This document shows, piece by piece, positions 45,296 through 53,789 of a stretch of 64,000 nucleotides of DNA. Every line of letters starts with the position of its first letter. Positions within the stretch are counted from its first letter, which is position 1. Position numbers and translations under genes: made by a program. The notes below the pieces were generated by a model. It did not search any database, was not told where the DNA came from, and worked only from the letters and a program-made list of their open reading frames with translations. This DNA is from Pseudonocardia humida (GTDB taxonomy: Bacteria; Actinomycetota; Actinomycetes; Mycobacteriales; Pseudonocardiaceae): NCBI RefSeq assembly GCF_023898865.1, contig NZ_JAGSOV010000010.1:62001-126000 (forward strand), in the 5' to 3' direction.

Positions 45296-46402
45296 GTGGG
45301 ACCTGCGGACAACGACGAGCGGCCCGGCGAGACGGGCCCGGAGGACGAGGGGTCCCGCGCGGGAGGCACGCCCTCCCCGAGCGCCGAGCCCGCCGAGCAC
45401 GCGGCCCCGGCCGACGCACCGCCCGACGCGATGGCGCGCCCCGTGGAGGAGCCGATCGCGGTGGCGAAGGGCACCCCGTCCCACGGCGCGGCGGCCAACG
45501 GCTCGGGCAACGGCTCGGGCAACGGTCACGGCGAGGGCGCCGCGGCGGCCCTGTGGTCCGCGCCGGACTGGGACCCGGCCGCCCAGGATCCGCGTCCGGC
45601 CGCCCTGTCCGCGGCCGCCCCGTCCGCGACCGCCCCGTCGGTCGGTCCGCCGCCCGTCGGCCCGCCCCCGCCGCATCCGCCGACCCCGCGGTCCGGGCCG
45701 TCCGCGCCCGCCCCCCGCACGCACCGCTGGGGGCTCGGCGCCTACCTGCTCGTCGAGGCCATCTTCCTCGGCGCCTCGCTGCTGATCAGCCAGCTGCTGG
45801 CCACCGACGGCCCGCCCCAGGCCAGCAGCCTGGCCATCGCGCTGGCCACGCCGACCGTGCTGGCCGCGGCCACGGCGCTGCTGATCACCCGGCTGCGCGG
45901 CAACGGCCCGGTCGCCGACCTGGGGCTCACCCCGACCTGGCGCGACGTCGGGCTCGGGGTCGCCTTCGGCGTCGGCGGGCTGGTGGTCACCATCCCGGCC
46001 TCGGTGCTCTACGTCGCCGTCGTCGGCGAGGACGCCAGCTCCGCGGTCGGCGACGTCTTCGGCGACGTCTCGGCGTCGGTGCCGTGGGCGCTGGTGGTGT
46101 TCGTGATCGTCGTGCTCGTCGCGCCGCTGTGTGAGGAGATCGTCTACCGCGGGCTGCTGTGGGGCGGGGTGGAGCGGCTGGCCGGGCCGCGGGCGGCGTT
46201 CGGGGTCTCCACCCTGCTGTTCGCGCTGGCCCACTTCGAGTTCGCCCGCACGCCGTTGCTGCTGGTGGTGGCCCTGCCGATCGCCGTGGCGCGGTACTAC
46301 ACGGGCAGGCTGACGGCCAGCGTGATCGCCCACCAGATCAACAACCTGCTGCCGGGCGTCGCCCTGCTGCTGGGCCTGCTGGGCTTCGTGCCGCTGGCCT
46401 GA
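45296..46402 (+). CDS. CPBP-family intramembrane metalloprotease
   Basis: A 368-residue protein. The first ~145 residues are a disordered Ala/Pro/Gly/Asn-rich region (NGSGNGSGNGHGEG). About seven transmembrane helices follow, containing the Abi/CPBP active-site motifs: LCEEIVYRGLLWG (Glu-Glu-x-x-x-Arg), FALAHFEF and VIAHQINN. GTG at 45296 lies 7 nt after TAGCGT (45283-45288), indicating a leaderless start. Substrate unknown; family members include prenyl-protein processing and bacteriocin-immunity proteins. Confidence 0.88.
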   Translation: MGPADNDERPGETGPEDEGSRAGGTPSPSAEPAEHAAPADAPPDAMARPVEEPIAVAKGTPSHGAAANGSGNGSGNGHGEGAAAALWSAPDWDPAAQDPRPAALSAAAPSATAPSVGPPPVGPPPPHPPTPRSGPSAPAPRTHRWGLGAYLLVEAIFLGASLLISQLLATDGPPQASSLAIALATPTVLAAATALLITRLRGNGPVADLGLTPTWRDVGLGVAFGVGGLVVTIPASVLYVAVVGEDASSAVGDVFGDVSASVPWALVVFVIVVLVAPLCEEIVYRGLLWGGVERLAGPRAAFGVSTLLFALAHFEFARTPLLLVVALPIAVARYYTGRLTASVIAHQINNLLPGVALLLGLLGFVPLA

Positions 46403-46597
46403 GCGGCCCGGGGCGGTCCGCACGGACGCCGCCGTGCACGACACGCCGGTGCGTCTGGCAGAATGGTCGATCGACCCGCGGCGGGCCCTCTACCGTGCCG
46501 CGGCCAGCACACGTCGAGCGAGCGCTGCCCGTAACCCCACGCGAGCCGCGCGGGCTCACCCGTAGCACCACCAGATCCGCGAGGAGCACCAGACAGC
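46403..46597 (+). promoter_or_regulatory. rpsP promoter and leader
   Basis: The motif GCGTCTGGCAGAATGG at ~46450-46465 carries a CAGAAT -10. A ~130-nt leader runs to GAGGAG before rpsP. A very similar GCGTCTGGCATCATGG precedes rplS. Confidence 0.5.
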
Positions 46598-47059
46598 GTG
46601 GCCGTCAAGATCAAGTTGATGCGGTTGGGCAAGATCCGTCAGCCCTACTACCGCATCGTCGTCGCCGACGCTCGCAGCCGCCGCAGCGGCCGGGCCATCG
46701 AGACCATCGGCAAGTACCACCCGAAGAACGAGCCGAGCCTGATCGAGGTCGACTCCGACCGCGCGCAGTACTGGCTGGGCGTGGGCGCGCAGCCGACCGA
46801 GCCGGTCCAGCACCTGCTCGAGATCACCGGCGACTGGCAGAAGTTCAAGGGCCTGCCGGGCGCCGAGGGCACCCTGAAGCCGCAGGCCGAGAAGGTCGAC
46901 AAGCTGGCCCGCTTCCAGGCCGCGCTGGCCGCCGCGGGCGAGGAGCCCACCACCGAGGCGACCACGCCGCGCAAGCGGGGCGACCGCCGGCCCAAGGCCG
47001 GCGACGGCGCCGAGGGCGCCGGCGAGGGTGAGGCCGCCGGGGCCGCAGACAAGTCGTGA
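46598..47059 (+). CDS. rpsP: 30S ribosomal protein S16
   Basis: The S16 domain occupies the first ~85 residues ([31 protein letters not shown] in parts, [14 protein letters not shown]). The total of 153 residues includes a ~65-residue Ala/Glu/Gly-rich tail, as in other actinobacteria. GTG at 46598 has GAGGAG upstream. It is first of the rpsP-khpA-rimM operon. Stop overlaps the khpA GTG. Confidence 0.97.
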   Translation: MAVKIKLMRLGKIRQPYYRIVVADARSRRSGRAIETIGKYHPKNEPSLIEVDSDRAQYWLGVGAQPTEPVQHLLEITGDWQKFKGLPGAEGTLKPQAEKVDKLARFQAALAAAGEEPTTEATTPRKRGDRRPKAGDGAEGAGEGEAAGAADKS

Positions 47060-47295
47060 GTGTCCTGGCTGACGCTCTCGACCACCTCGTCCGCGGCATC
47101 GTCGACCACCCGGACGAGGTCCAGGTGGAACTGGTGACCACCCGGCGCGGGCGCACGCTCGAGGTCCGGGTGCACCCGGAGGACCTGGGCAAGGTGATCG
47201 GCCGCGGCGGGCGCACGGCGACCGCGCTGCGGACCGTCGTCGGCGGCATCGGTGGCCGGGGCGTGCGGGTGGATGTCGTCGACACCGACCGGTAG
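47056..47295 (+). CDS. khpA: KH-domain RNA-binding protein KhpA
   Basis: A 79-residue single KH domain: [16 protein letters not shown], then the GxxG loop in [16 protein letters not shown]. KhpA binds RNA, often with KhpB/Jag, and influences translation and cell size in Gram-positives. Coupled to rpsP (GTGA). The 3' end overlaps rimM by 23 nt. Confidence 0.95.
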   Translation: MSVLADALDHLVRGIVDHPDEVQVELVTTRRGRTLEVRVHPEDLGKVIGRGGRTATALRTVVGGIGGRGVRVDVVDTDR

Positions 47296-47818
47296 CGGCA
47301 CCGAGGTCCTGGTGGGGGTCGCCGTGCGGGTCCACGGCCTGCGCGGCGAGCTCGCCGTCGACCTCCACACCGACTCGCCCGACGAGCGGTTCGCTCCCGG
47401 CGCCGTGCTCCGCGCGCGCCGGGACGGCGCCGCCGACCGCCTCCTCACCGTGGAGGCGGCCCGCCGCCACAGCGGGCGGCTGCTCGTCCGGTTCGTCGAG
47501 GTGCCCGACCGGGACGCCGCCGAGGCGGTCCGCGGCGTCCGGCTGCTGGTCGACACCGGTTCGCTGCCGCCGCCGGACGACCCGGACGAGTTCCACGTCC
47601 ACCAGATCGAGGGCCTGCGGGCCGAGCTGGCGGACGGGACCGCCGTCGGCACCGTCCACGAGGTCGTGCACGGCCCGGGCGGCGAGCTGCTCGTGCTGCG
47701 CAGGCCCGACCTGCCCGACGCGCTGGTGCCGTTCGTGCGGGCCATCGTGCCGACCGTCGACCTGGCGGGCGGCCGGGTCGTGCTGACCCCTCCGGAGGGA
47801 CTGCTCGACCCGGAGTGA
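47273..47818 (+). CDS. rimM: Ribosome maturation factor RimM
   Basis: A 181-residue protein with an N-terminal RimM domain (VLVGVAVRVHGLRGELAVDLHTD) and a C-terminal PRC-barrel (EFHVHQIEGLRAELADGTAVGTVHEV, VPFVRAIVPTVDLAGGRVVL). It helps 30S maturation by binding S19. ATG at 47273 was chosen, with GGGTGG just upstream, over ATG at 47252; both overlap khpA. A terminator follows, so trmD is separated from it here by the HTH/Clp-N pair. Confidence 0.94.
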   Translation: MSSTPTGSGTEVLVGVAVRVHGLRGELAVDLHTDSPDERFAPGAVLRARRDGAADRLLTVEAARRHSGRLLVRFVEVPDRDAAEAVRGVRLLVDTGSLPPPDDPDEFHVHQIEGLRAELADGTAVGTVHEVVHGPGGELLVLRRPDLPDALVPFVRAIVPTVDLAGGRVVLTPPEGLLDPE

Positions 47819-47831
47819 CACCTCCTCGTGG

Positions 47832-47861
47832 AACGGGGCGCCACACGTGGCGCCCCGTTTT
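47832..47861 (+). terminator. Intrinsic terminator after rimM
   Basis: A 13-bp GC-rich stem (47832-47844 with 47847-47859) followed by TTTTC. The minimal loop is 2 nt, so the top pairs probably open. Confidence 0.85.
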
Positions 47862-47873
47862 CGTGCCCGACAC

Positions 47874-47918
47874 GTCAACTTGGGTTGACAGGCCCGAGAC
47901 GTCAACGTAGGTTGACGT
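47874..47918. promoter_or_regulatory. Two matching dyad operators before the HTH/Clp-N pair
   Basis: GTCAAC-n4-GTTGAC occurs at 47874-47889 and again at 47901-47916. The second extends to the palindrome ACGTCAACGTAGGTTGACGT (47899-47918) and ends 1 nt before the ATG. The 27-bp centre spacing is about 2.5 helical turns. Confidence 0.75.
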
Positions 47919-47919
47919 C

Positions 47920-48135
47920 ATGACGGATGCGACGAAGGTCGCGGCGGCGGCGTCCAGCAGGGACCCGGCCGTCGGCCTGGCGGCGGTGGCGTCCCTGCGG
48001 GGACTGCTGGAGTCGCTGGAGGAGCTGCAGGTGAGCAACGCCAGGGCGCAGGGCTGGTCCTGGCAGCAGATCGCGGACGTGCTGCGGGTGACCCGGCAGG
48101 CCGTCCACAAGAAGTACCGCCGGTTCGGGCTGTAG
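47920..48135 (+). CDS. Small helix-turn-helix regulator
   Basis: A 71-residue protein with a C-terminal HTH: ARAQGWSWQQIADVLRVTRQAVHKKYRR, similar to sigma-70 region 4 or Hin-like recognition helices. The N-terminus is a short helix (LAAVASLRGLLESLEELQV). The ATG abuts a perfect 20-bp palindrome, one of two matching operators, suggesting autorepression. It lies 10 bp from a Clp-N domain gene; this HTH/Clp-N pairing recurs in actinobacteria. Confidence 0.85.
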   Translation: MTDATKVAAAASSRDPAVGLAAVASLRGLLESLEELQVSNARAQGWSWQQIADVLRVTRQAVHKKYRRFGL

Positions 48136-48145
48136 AGGGGGAGCG

Positions 48146-48721
48146 ATGTTCGAGAGGTTCACGACGAAGGCCCGCGACACCGTGATCGGCGCCCAGGAGG
48201 TGGCGCGCCGGTTCGACGCCGACACCGTCGGGTCCGAGCACCTGCTCGCGGCCCTGTACGAGCAGCGGGGGAACCTGGCCCTCACGGTGCTCGAGGCGCT
48301 CTCCGTGCCGCGCGAGGAGGTCGAGGCCGAGCTGGAGCGGATCCGCACCGGCGGCGTCGCCACCCCGTCGGACGCCGAGGCCCTGGCCACCCTGGGCATC
48401 GACCTCGACGAGGTGCGCCGCCAGGTCGAGGAGGCGTTCGGGCCCGGTGCGCTCGACCGCACCCGCAGCGGCATGAGCAGGCGGTGGGGGTGGCGCAAGG
48501 GCCACCTGCCCTTCGGTCGGGACGCCAAGAAGGTGCTGAACCTGGCCCTGCGCGAGGCGCTGCTGCTCAAGCACAACTACATCGGCTGCGAGCACATCCT
48601 GCTCGGGATGCTGCACGAGGGCACCGGGGCGGCGGGGGTGTTCCTGCGCAGCCGCGGGGTGCGCCAGGACGCCACCCGGATCATCGTCGAGGAGCTGCTC
48701 AAGCGGCGCCGGGCCGGCTGA
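48146..48721 (+). CDS. Clp N-terminal (R) domain protein without ATPase
   Basis: A 191-residue protein made of two Clp-N repeats: FERFTTKARDTVIGAQEVARR, VGSEHLLAALYEQ and, in the second half, AKKVLNLALREALLLKHNYIGCEHILLGMLHEG. It lacks AAA+ modules, so it is a stand-alone substrate/adaptor-binding domain of the ClpC type, perhaps modulating ClpC or binding unfolded or arginine-phosphorylated proteins (inference). AGGGGGAG precedes the ATG. It is probably co-regulated with the HTH gene. Confidence 0.88.
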   Translation: MFERFTTKARDTVIGAQEVARRFDADTVGSEHLLAALYEQRGNLALTVLEALSVPREEVEAELERIRTGGVATPSDAEALATLGIDLDEVRRQVEEAFGPGALDRTRSGMSRRWGWRKGHLPFGRDAKKVLNLALREALLLKHNYIGCEHILLGMLHEGTGAAGVFLRSRGVRQDATRIIVEELLKRRRAG

Positions 48722-48754
48722 GCCCGACCGGGTGGGGCTGGGACGATCGGCGCC

Positions 48755-49504
48755 GTGCGCATCGACGTGGTGACGATCTTCCCGGGCTACCTGGCGCCGC
48801 TGCGCGAGGCGCTGCTCGGCCGGGCGATCGAGGCCGGGCTCGTCGAGGTGGCGGTGCACGACCTGCGCGACTGGACCCACGACGTCCACCAGGCCGTCGA
48901 CGACGCGCCCTACGGCGGCGGCCCCGGCATGGTGATGAAGCCGCAGGTCTGGGGGGAGGCGCTGGACGCCGTGCTGGCCGCCGACGAGCGCCCGGCCCGG
49001 TTGGTCGTGCCGACCCCGGCCGGGCGCCCGTTCCGGCAGTCCACCGCGCAGGCCTGGGCGGGCGAGCAGCGCCTGGTCTTCGCCTGCGGCCGCTACGAGG
49101 GGATCGACCAGCGCGTGGTCGACGAGGCCGCCGCGCGGATGCCCGTCGACGAGGTGAGCATCGGCGACTACGTGCTGGTCGGCGGCGAGGTGGCGGTGCT
49201 GGTGATGGTGGAGGCGGTGGCCCGGCTGCTGCCCGGGGTGCTGGGCAACCCCGTCTCCGCCGAGCAGGACTCGTTCTCCGACGGGCTGCTGGAGGGCCCG
49301 GCCTACACCCGCCCCCTGACGTGGCGCGGGCTGTCGGTGCCCGAGGTGCTGCGCAGCGGCCACCACGGCGCCATCGCCCGCTGGCGGCGCGACCGGGCGC
49401 TCGAGCGCACCGCCGACCGCCGACCCGACCTGCTCGCCGCGCTGCCCGCCGACGCGCTCGACGCCGCCGACCGGGCCTTCCTGGAGTCCCTGCGGGACGG
49501 GTGA
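48755..49504 (+). CDS. trmD: tRNA (guanine(37)-N(1))-methyltransferase
   Basis: A 249-residue SPOUT (trefoil-knot) enzyme that makes m1G37. [16 protein letters not shown] starts it. [32 protein letters not shown] and [31 protein letters not shown] are the conserved SAM-knot segments. GTG at 48755 lies 7 nt after GACGAT, again a leaderless-like layout. Followed by rplS as usual. Confidence 0.97.
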   Translation: MRIDVVTIFPGYLAPLREALLGRAIEAGLVEVAVHDLRDWTHDVHQAVDDAPYGGGPGMVMKPQVWGEALDAVLAADERPARLVVPTPAGRPFRQSTAQAWAGEQRLVFACGRYEGIDQRVVDEAAARMPVDEVSIGDYVLVGGEVAVLVMVEAVARLLPGVLGNPVSAEQDSFSDGLLEGPAYTRPLTWRGLSVPEVLRSGHHGAIARWRRDRALERTADRRPDLLAALPADALDAADRAFLESLRDG

Positions 49505-49652
49505 TGTCACCCGTCCCGAGCGCGTCTGGCATCATGGACGGGTTGCTGGCGCCCGGCGGACCTGCGCCGGGCAGGCCCGGCGCCTCCCACCCCGTGGCGA
49601 CGGCGCCCCCGCACGATCTCTATCACGCACGCACCGAGGACGGATCTTCGCG

Positions 49653-50012
49653 ATGAACACCCTGGACGCCCTGGACGCGCAGAGCCTGCGCTCCGACATC
49701 CCCGCCTTCCGGCCGGGCGACACGCTCAAGGTGCACGTGAAGGTCATCGAGGGCACCCGCTCCCGCGTCCAGGTGTTCCAGGGCGTGGTGATCCGCCGCC
49801 ACGGCGCGGGCTCCCGGGAGACCTTCACCGTCCGCAAGATCTCGTTCGGCGTCGGCGTCGAGCGCACCTTCCCGGTGCACTCCCCGAACATCGACAAGAT
49901 CGAGGTCTTCACCCGCGGCGACGTCCGCCGGGCGAAGCTGTACTACCTCCGTGAGCTGCGCGGGAAGGCCGCGAAGATCAAGGAGAAGCGCGAGACCCCG
50001 TCCGCGTCCTGA
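49653..50012 (+). CDS. rplS: 50S ribosomal protein L19
   Basis: A 119-residue protein: [65 protein letters not shown] and ARLYYLR-like [17 protein letters not shown]. The ~148-nt upstream region has GCGTCTGGCATCATGG, similar to the rpsP promoter. It forms intersubunit contacts at the 30S-50S interface. Confidence 0.97.
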   Translation: MNTLDALDAQSLRSDIPAFRPGDTLKVHVKVIEGTRSRVQVFQGVVIRRHGAGSRETFTVRKISFGVGVERTFPVHSPNIDKIEVFTRGDVRRAKLYYLRELRGKAAKIKEKRETPSAS

Positions 50013-50045
50013 CCGCGGCTCCGGCCTTCCCGTAGCCTCATGGGC

Positions 50046-51872
50046 GTGGCCCCACCCGAGCTCCCCGACGATCGGCGGGCGACCCCGCGGCGGTACCCGC
50101 CCGCGGAGACCCCGGTCCCGGTCCGTCATCGAGCGGACGGCGGGGCACCCCTCCCGGGGCACCCCCCGGCAGCGCCCGGCGAGCCGGTAGCGGGGCCCGG
50201 GGGGTTCCCCGCGGCCACCGGCCACCCCAACGGGAACGGCGCCCCGGCCAACGGGGCGCCCCCCACCGGCGCGCCCGGCAACGTCGCCCCGAACGGCCGC
50301 GGTCCGCACGGCGGCCCCCACGGCCACCCGCCCCACGGCGCCCCCGACGGCCACAGCCGCAACGGGAGCGCGCCACCGCCCGCCGGGCGCCCCCTGCCGG
50401 TCAACGGCTCCGGCCCCGGCCGGCCCGCGGGCGCCGTGAACGGCCACCCCCATGGCGATCCCCGTCGTCCCGGCCCCGGGCACCCCGACGGCGCGTTCCC
50501 CGGCGGCCCCCGTCGGCCGGAGGCGGCGCGGCGCGGCCCGGCGGAGCCCGGCGGCGGCGCCCGCGCCATCCCGCCGCCCACCCCGCTGCCGCCCACCCAA
50601 CCGCCACCCGGTCAGCTGCCCGCGCCCCGGTACGCCGGCGACGCCCGCCCGCAGCCCGGTGGCCCCCGCGCCCCGGAGCGCACCGGAGCCGTCCGGCCCC
50701 CGGCCCCGCCGTCCGGCCCCGGCGGCTTCCCGTCCGACGAGCCGACCGAGGCCCTGCGCGTCGACGGCGCCGGCCCGGGCAGGCGCTCGGCCGACGGGTC
50801 CGACCCCGACGCCACCGAGGTCATCGCCAGGGCGGGCCGCGACTCGTCCGACCCCGCCGCCGACCTCGACGCCGACGCCGGCGTCGACCTCGACGCCGAC
50901 GACCTCGACGACCTCGACGACGACCGCCGCGCCAGCCGCCGCGACCGGCGCCGCTCCGGCGACACGGCGGGCAGCCGCCCCGCCGCCGAGTACAAGAAGC
51001 AGGCCGAGGCGCTGGCCCGCAAGAAGCCGCGCACCGGCCGCAGGCGCCGCCCCGCGTTCTGGCGGGAGCTGCCGCTGCTGGTCGTGGTCGCCCTGCTGCT
51101 GACCTTCCTCATCCAGACGTTCCTGGCCAAGGTCTACGTCATCCCGTCCGGGTCGATGGAGCTCACGCTGCACGGCTGCACGGGCTGCAACAACGACCGC
51201 GTCCTGGTCGACAAGGTCACCGGCCGCTTCGCCGACCCGGAGCCCGGCGACGTCGTGGTGTTCCGCGGGCCCGACAGCTGGAGCAGCGAGGTCTCCGTGG
51301 CCCCGCCGAGCAACGCGCTGGTCGCCGGCCTGCAGCAGCTCGGCTCGCTGATCGGCATCGCACCGCCCGACGAGAAGGACTTCGTCAAGCGGATCATCGC
51401 GGTGGGCGGCCAGACCGTGCAGTGCTGCGACAGCCGCAACCGGGTCATGGTCGACAACCAGCCCCTCGAGGAGCCCTACGTCTACTACCTCCCCGAGGCC
51501 GGCCCGCCGCGGCAGGAGGCCTTCGGGCCGGTCACCGTGCCGCAGGGCCAGCTCTGGATGATGGGCGACAGCCGCAACAACTCCTCGGACTCGCGCGTGC
51601 CCGGCCACGGCCCGGTGCCGGTGGAGAACGTGATCGGCGAGGCCCGCCTGGTCGTGCTGCCGATCGACCGCTTCGGCTGGATCGACTCGGTCGACCCGCG
51701 GAGCACCACGGCGGTCGGCATGGGCGCGACCGGGGCCGGGGGCGTTCCGCTGGCGCTGGGCGCGCTGTTCGCGGTGCCGCTGCTGCGCCGCGGCCGCCGC
51801 TCGTTCGACCCCCGCGCCCACCGGCGCGACCGCCTCGACGGCTTCCTGCCGGACCGACGACGGTGGCGCTGA
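50046..51872 (+). CDS. lepB: Signal peptidase I with long disordered N-terminus
   Basis: A 608-residue type I signal peptidase. The first ~335 residues are Pro/Gly/Asn/Asp-rich low complexity, far longer than typical LepB. A transmembrane helix ([20 protein letters not shown], ~338-358) precedes the catalytic Ser in [10 protein letters not shown] (~370) and Lys in [11 protein letters not shown] (~448). [13 protein letters not shown] is box E. A C-terminal hydrophobic segment before RRGRRSFD may be a second helix. GTG at 50046 was preferred to ATG 50040 because TAGCCT (50033-50038) ends 7 nt before it. Confidence 0.93.
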   Translation: MAPPELPDDRRATPRRYPPAETPVPVRHRADGGAPLPGHPPAAPGEPVAGPGGFPAATGHPNGNGAPANGAPPTGAPGNVAPNGRGPHGGPHGHPPHGAPDGHSRNGSAPPPAGRPLPVNGSGPGRPAGAVNGHPHGDPRRPGPGHPDGAFPGGPRRPEAARRGPAEPGGGARAIPPPTPLPPTQPPPGQLPAPRYAGDARPQPGGPRAPERTGAVRPPAPPSGPGGFPSDEPTEALRVDGAGPGRRSADGSDPDATEVIARAGRDSSDPAADLDADAGVDLDADDLDDLDDDRRASRRDRRRSGDTAGSRPAAEYKKQAEALARKKPRTGRRRRPAFWRELPLLVVVALLLTFLIQTFLAKVYVIPSGSMELTLHGCTGCNNDRVLVDKVTGRFADPEPGDVVVFRGPDSWSSEVSVAPPSNALVAGLQQLGSLIGIAPPDEKDFVKRIIAVGGQTVQCCDSRNRVMVDNQPLEEPYVYYLPEAGPPRQEAFGPVTVPQGQLWMMGDSRNNSSDSRVPGHGPVPVENVIGEARLVVLPIDRFGWIDSVDPRSTTAVGMGATGAGGVPLALGALFAVPLLRRGRRSFDPRAHRRDRLDGFLPDRRRWR

Positions 51873-52912
51873 CCACGGCTCCTCCGCCGCCGGCCGGTCC
51901 GGGCGACGGGCCCGCCGGGCCGGATGCGGCCCCCGGCGCGCGTGCGGCATCGTGGTCCTCCGACCCCGCCCCGCCGCACCCCGCTCCCGAGATCGCCGCT
52001 CCCGAGATCGCCGCCCCCGAACACGCCGCCCCGCCGGAGACCGCCCTCCCGATGCCCGCTCCCCGCCGCACCGCGGCCCACGCACGACCCCGCCGACCCG
52101 CTCGGCCGATCCTGCCGCCGGAGTTGCGCCCCGCCCGCGCCGTCGTCCGGCGCTCGGCCGGCACCTGGACCCTGCAGACCACGCTCGACCGCCACGGGCT
52201 CGGCCCGGTCGCCGGTGTCGACGAGGCCGGTCGGGGAGCGTGCGCCGGCCCGCTCGTCGTGGCGTCCTGCGTGCTGCGCAGCGGCGACGCCAAGCGCCTG
52301 GCCGGCCTGACCGACTCCAAGCTGCTGACCGCGCCCGCCCGCGAGGAGTACTACGAGCTCATCCTGCGCTGGGCCGCCGACCACGCGGTGATCGTCATCC
52401 CGCCGGAGGAGATCGACCGCCGCGGCGTGCACGTGGCCAACATCGAGGGCATGCGCCGCGCCGTGGCCGGTCTGGCCGACCGGCCCGGCTACGTCCTCAC
52501 CGACGGTTTCGCCGTGCGCGGCTTCGGCGCGCCCGCGCTGGCCGTGCCCAAGGGCGACCAGGCGGCCGCCTGCGTGGCCGCGGCGTCGGTGCTCGCGAAG
52601 GTCACCCGCGACCGGATCATGGTGGCGCTGGACGCCGAGCACCCGGAGTACGGGTTCGCCGAGCACAAGGGCTACTGCACCCCCGTGCACGACGCCGCGC
52701 TCGCCGCGCACGGACCGAGCCCGGTGCACCGCTTCTCCTTCGTCAACGTCCGGGCCGCCCGCGCCGCGCGCCCCGCGTCCGGCGCGGTCGACCCGGCGGT
52801 CAACCCGGTGGAGGACCCCGCCGATGTGGGGCCGACCGGGGTCAGGGTCCACAATGGGTCGCCCACCGACGGGTTGTCCGAGGTGGGTTCCGGAGGGGGA
52901 ATGCGACTGTGA
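51863..52912 (+). CDS. rnhB: Ribonuclease HII
   Basis: The RNase HII domain ([62 protein letters not shown]) removes ribonucleotides from DNA. The full 349-residue frame includes a ~100-residue Pro/Ala-rich N-terminus with repeated PEIAAPE and a ~45-residue tail. GTG at 51863 overlaps the lepB stop; internal starts (for example ATG at 52051) are also possible, so the exact N-terminus is uncertain. Confidence 0.92.
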   Translation: MALTTAPPPPAGPGDGPAGPDAAPGARAASWSSDPAPPHPAPEIAAPEIAAPEHAAPPETALPMPAPRRTAAHARPRRPARPILPPELRPARAVVRRSAGTWTLQTTLDRHGLGPVAGVDEAGRGACAGPLVVASCVLRSGDAKRLAGLTDSKLLTAPAREEYYELILRWAADHAVIVIPPEEIDRRGVHVANIEGMRRAVAGLADRPGYVLTDGFAVRGFGAPALAVPKGDQAAACVAAASVLAKVTRDRIMVALDAEHPEYGFAEHKGYCTPVHDAALAAHGPSPVHRFSFVNVRAARAARPASGAVDPAVNPVEDPADVGPTGVRVHNGSPTDGLSEVGSGGGMRL

Positions 52913-52980
52913 GCGTGATCGTGGGCTCACCGCCGGGCGCCGCGGACCGGTGCCCCGGCGGCGGCGAGGAGGTGTCGTGA
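52909..52980 (+). CDS. 23-codon ORF coupling rnhB to the DUF2469 gene
   Basis: GTG at 52909 overlaps the rnhB stop, and the TGA at 52978-52980 overlaps the next start (GTGA). It contains the Shine-Dalgarno GAGGAGG of the next gene. It could relay ribosomes between the two genes, or be chance in a stop-poor genome. Confidence 0.3.
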   Translation: MSVIVGSPPGAADRCPGGGEEVS

Positions 52981-53300
52981 GCGCCGAGGACCTCGAGAAG
53001 TACGAGACCGAGATGGAGCTCACCCTCTACCGGGAGTACCGGGACATCGTGTCCCAGTTCTCCTACGTGGTGGAGACGGAGCGCCGCTTCTACCTGGCCA
53101 ACTCCGTGGACGTCGCGGCGCGCAACGCCGACGGCGAGATCTACTTCGAGGTCCGGATGTCCGACGCGTGGGTGTGGGACATGTACCGGCCCGCCCGGTT
53201 CGTCAAGAACGTCCGGGTGCTGACGTTCAAGGACGTCAACGTCGAGGAGCTGGACAAGCCGGAGCTGCGCCTGCCCGAGGGCAACCAGTTCGGCAGCTGA
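52977..53300 (+). CDS. DUF2469 family protein
   Basis: A 107-residue conserved actinobacterial protein: EDLEKYETEMELTLYREYRDIV, FSYVVETERRFYLAN, YFEVRMSDAWVWDMYRPARFVKNV. The family is nearly always next to rnhB and yraN (Rv2901c in M. tuberculosis); its role is unknown. GAGGAGG lies upstream of GTG 52977. Composition is acidic and aromatic-rich, consistent with a small soluble cytoplasmic protein. Confidence 0.93.
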   Translation: MSAEDLEKYETEMELTLYREYRDIVSQFSYVVETERRFYLANSVDVAARNADGEIYFEVRMSDAWVWDMYRPARFVKNVRVLTFKDVNVEELDKPELRLPEGNQFGS

Positions 53301-53417
53301 GCGCGCCGACTACCGCGCAGCACCGACGAAACGGCCCGCCGCGGGCCCGGCTGTCCCCAACCGGGGAGTTGTCCACAGCCTCGTCGAAAGCCGTCCCCGG
53401 GCCCGGTCCGCTCGCGG

Positions 53418-53789
53418 ATGGTGGTCGCCATGGCAGCCAAGGACGTGCTCGGGCGCCGCGGCGAGGATCTCGCGGCGCACCACCTGCAGCAGCAGGGGTT
53501 GGTGATCCTCTCCCGCAACTGGCGGTGCCGCGAAGGTGAGCTCGACCTGGTCGCCACCGACGGGTCGAAGCTCGTGGTGGTCTGCGAGGTGAAGACGCGG
53601 TCGGCGGCCCGGTTCGGGTCGCCGGCCGAGGCGGTCACCCGGGTGAAGGCCCAGCGGATCCGCCGGGTCACCCAGGTCTGGCTGGCGACCCACCAGGTGC
53701 GCTGGGTCCAGCTCCGCTTCGACGTCGTGGGCGTGGTCGCCGAGCCGGGGCACCCGGTCGAGATCACCCACTACCGGGGTGCGTTCTGA
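53418..53789 (+). CDS. YraN/UPF0102 nuclease-like protein
   Basis: A 123-residue protein with an endonuclease-like fold: LGRRGEDLAAHHLQQQGLVILSRNWRCREGELDLVATDG and VVVCEVKTRSAARFGSPAEAV carry the E-D-ExK-type acidic residues. ATG at 53418 or 53430 are both possible; neither has a clear Shine-Dalgarno. The function is unproven, but the neighbourhood with comM and dprA suggests DNA processing. A DnaA-box-like TTGTCCACA lies 40 bp upstream (53369). Confidence 0.9.
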   Translation: MVVAMAAKDVLGRRGEDLAAHHLQQQGLVILSRNWRCREGELDLVATDGSKLVVVCEVKTRSAARFGSPAEAVTRVKAQRIRRVTQVWLATHQVRWVQLRFDVVGVVAEPGHPVEITHYRGAF

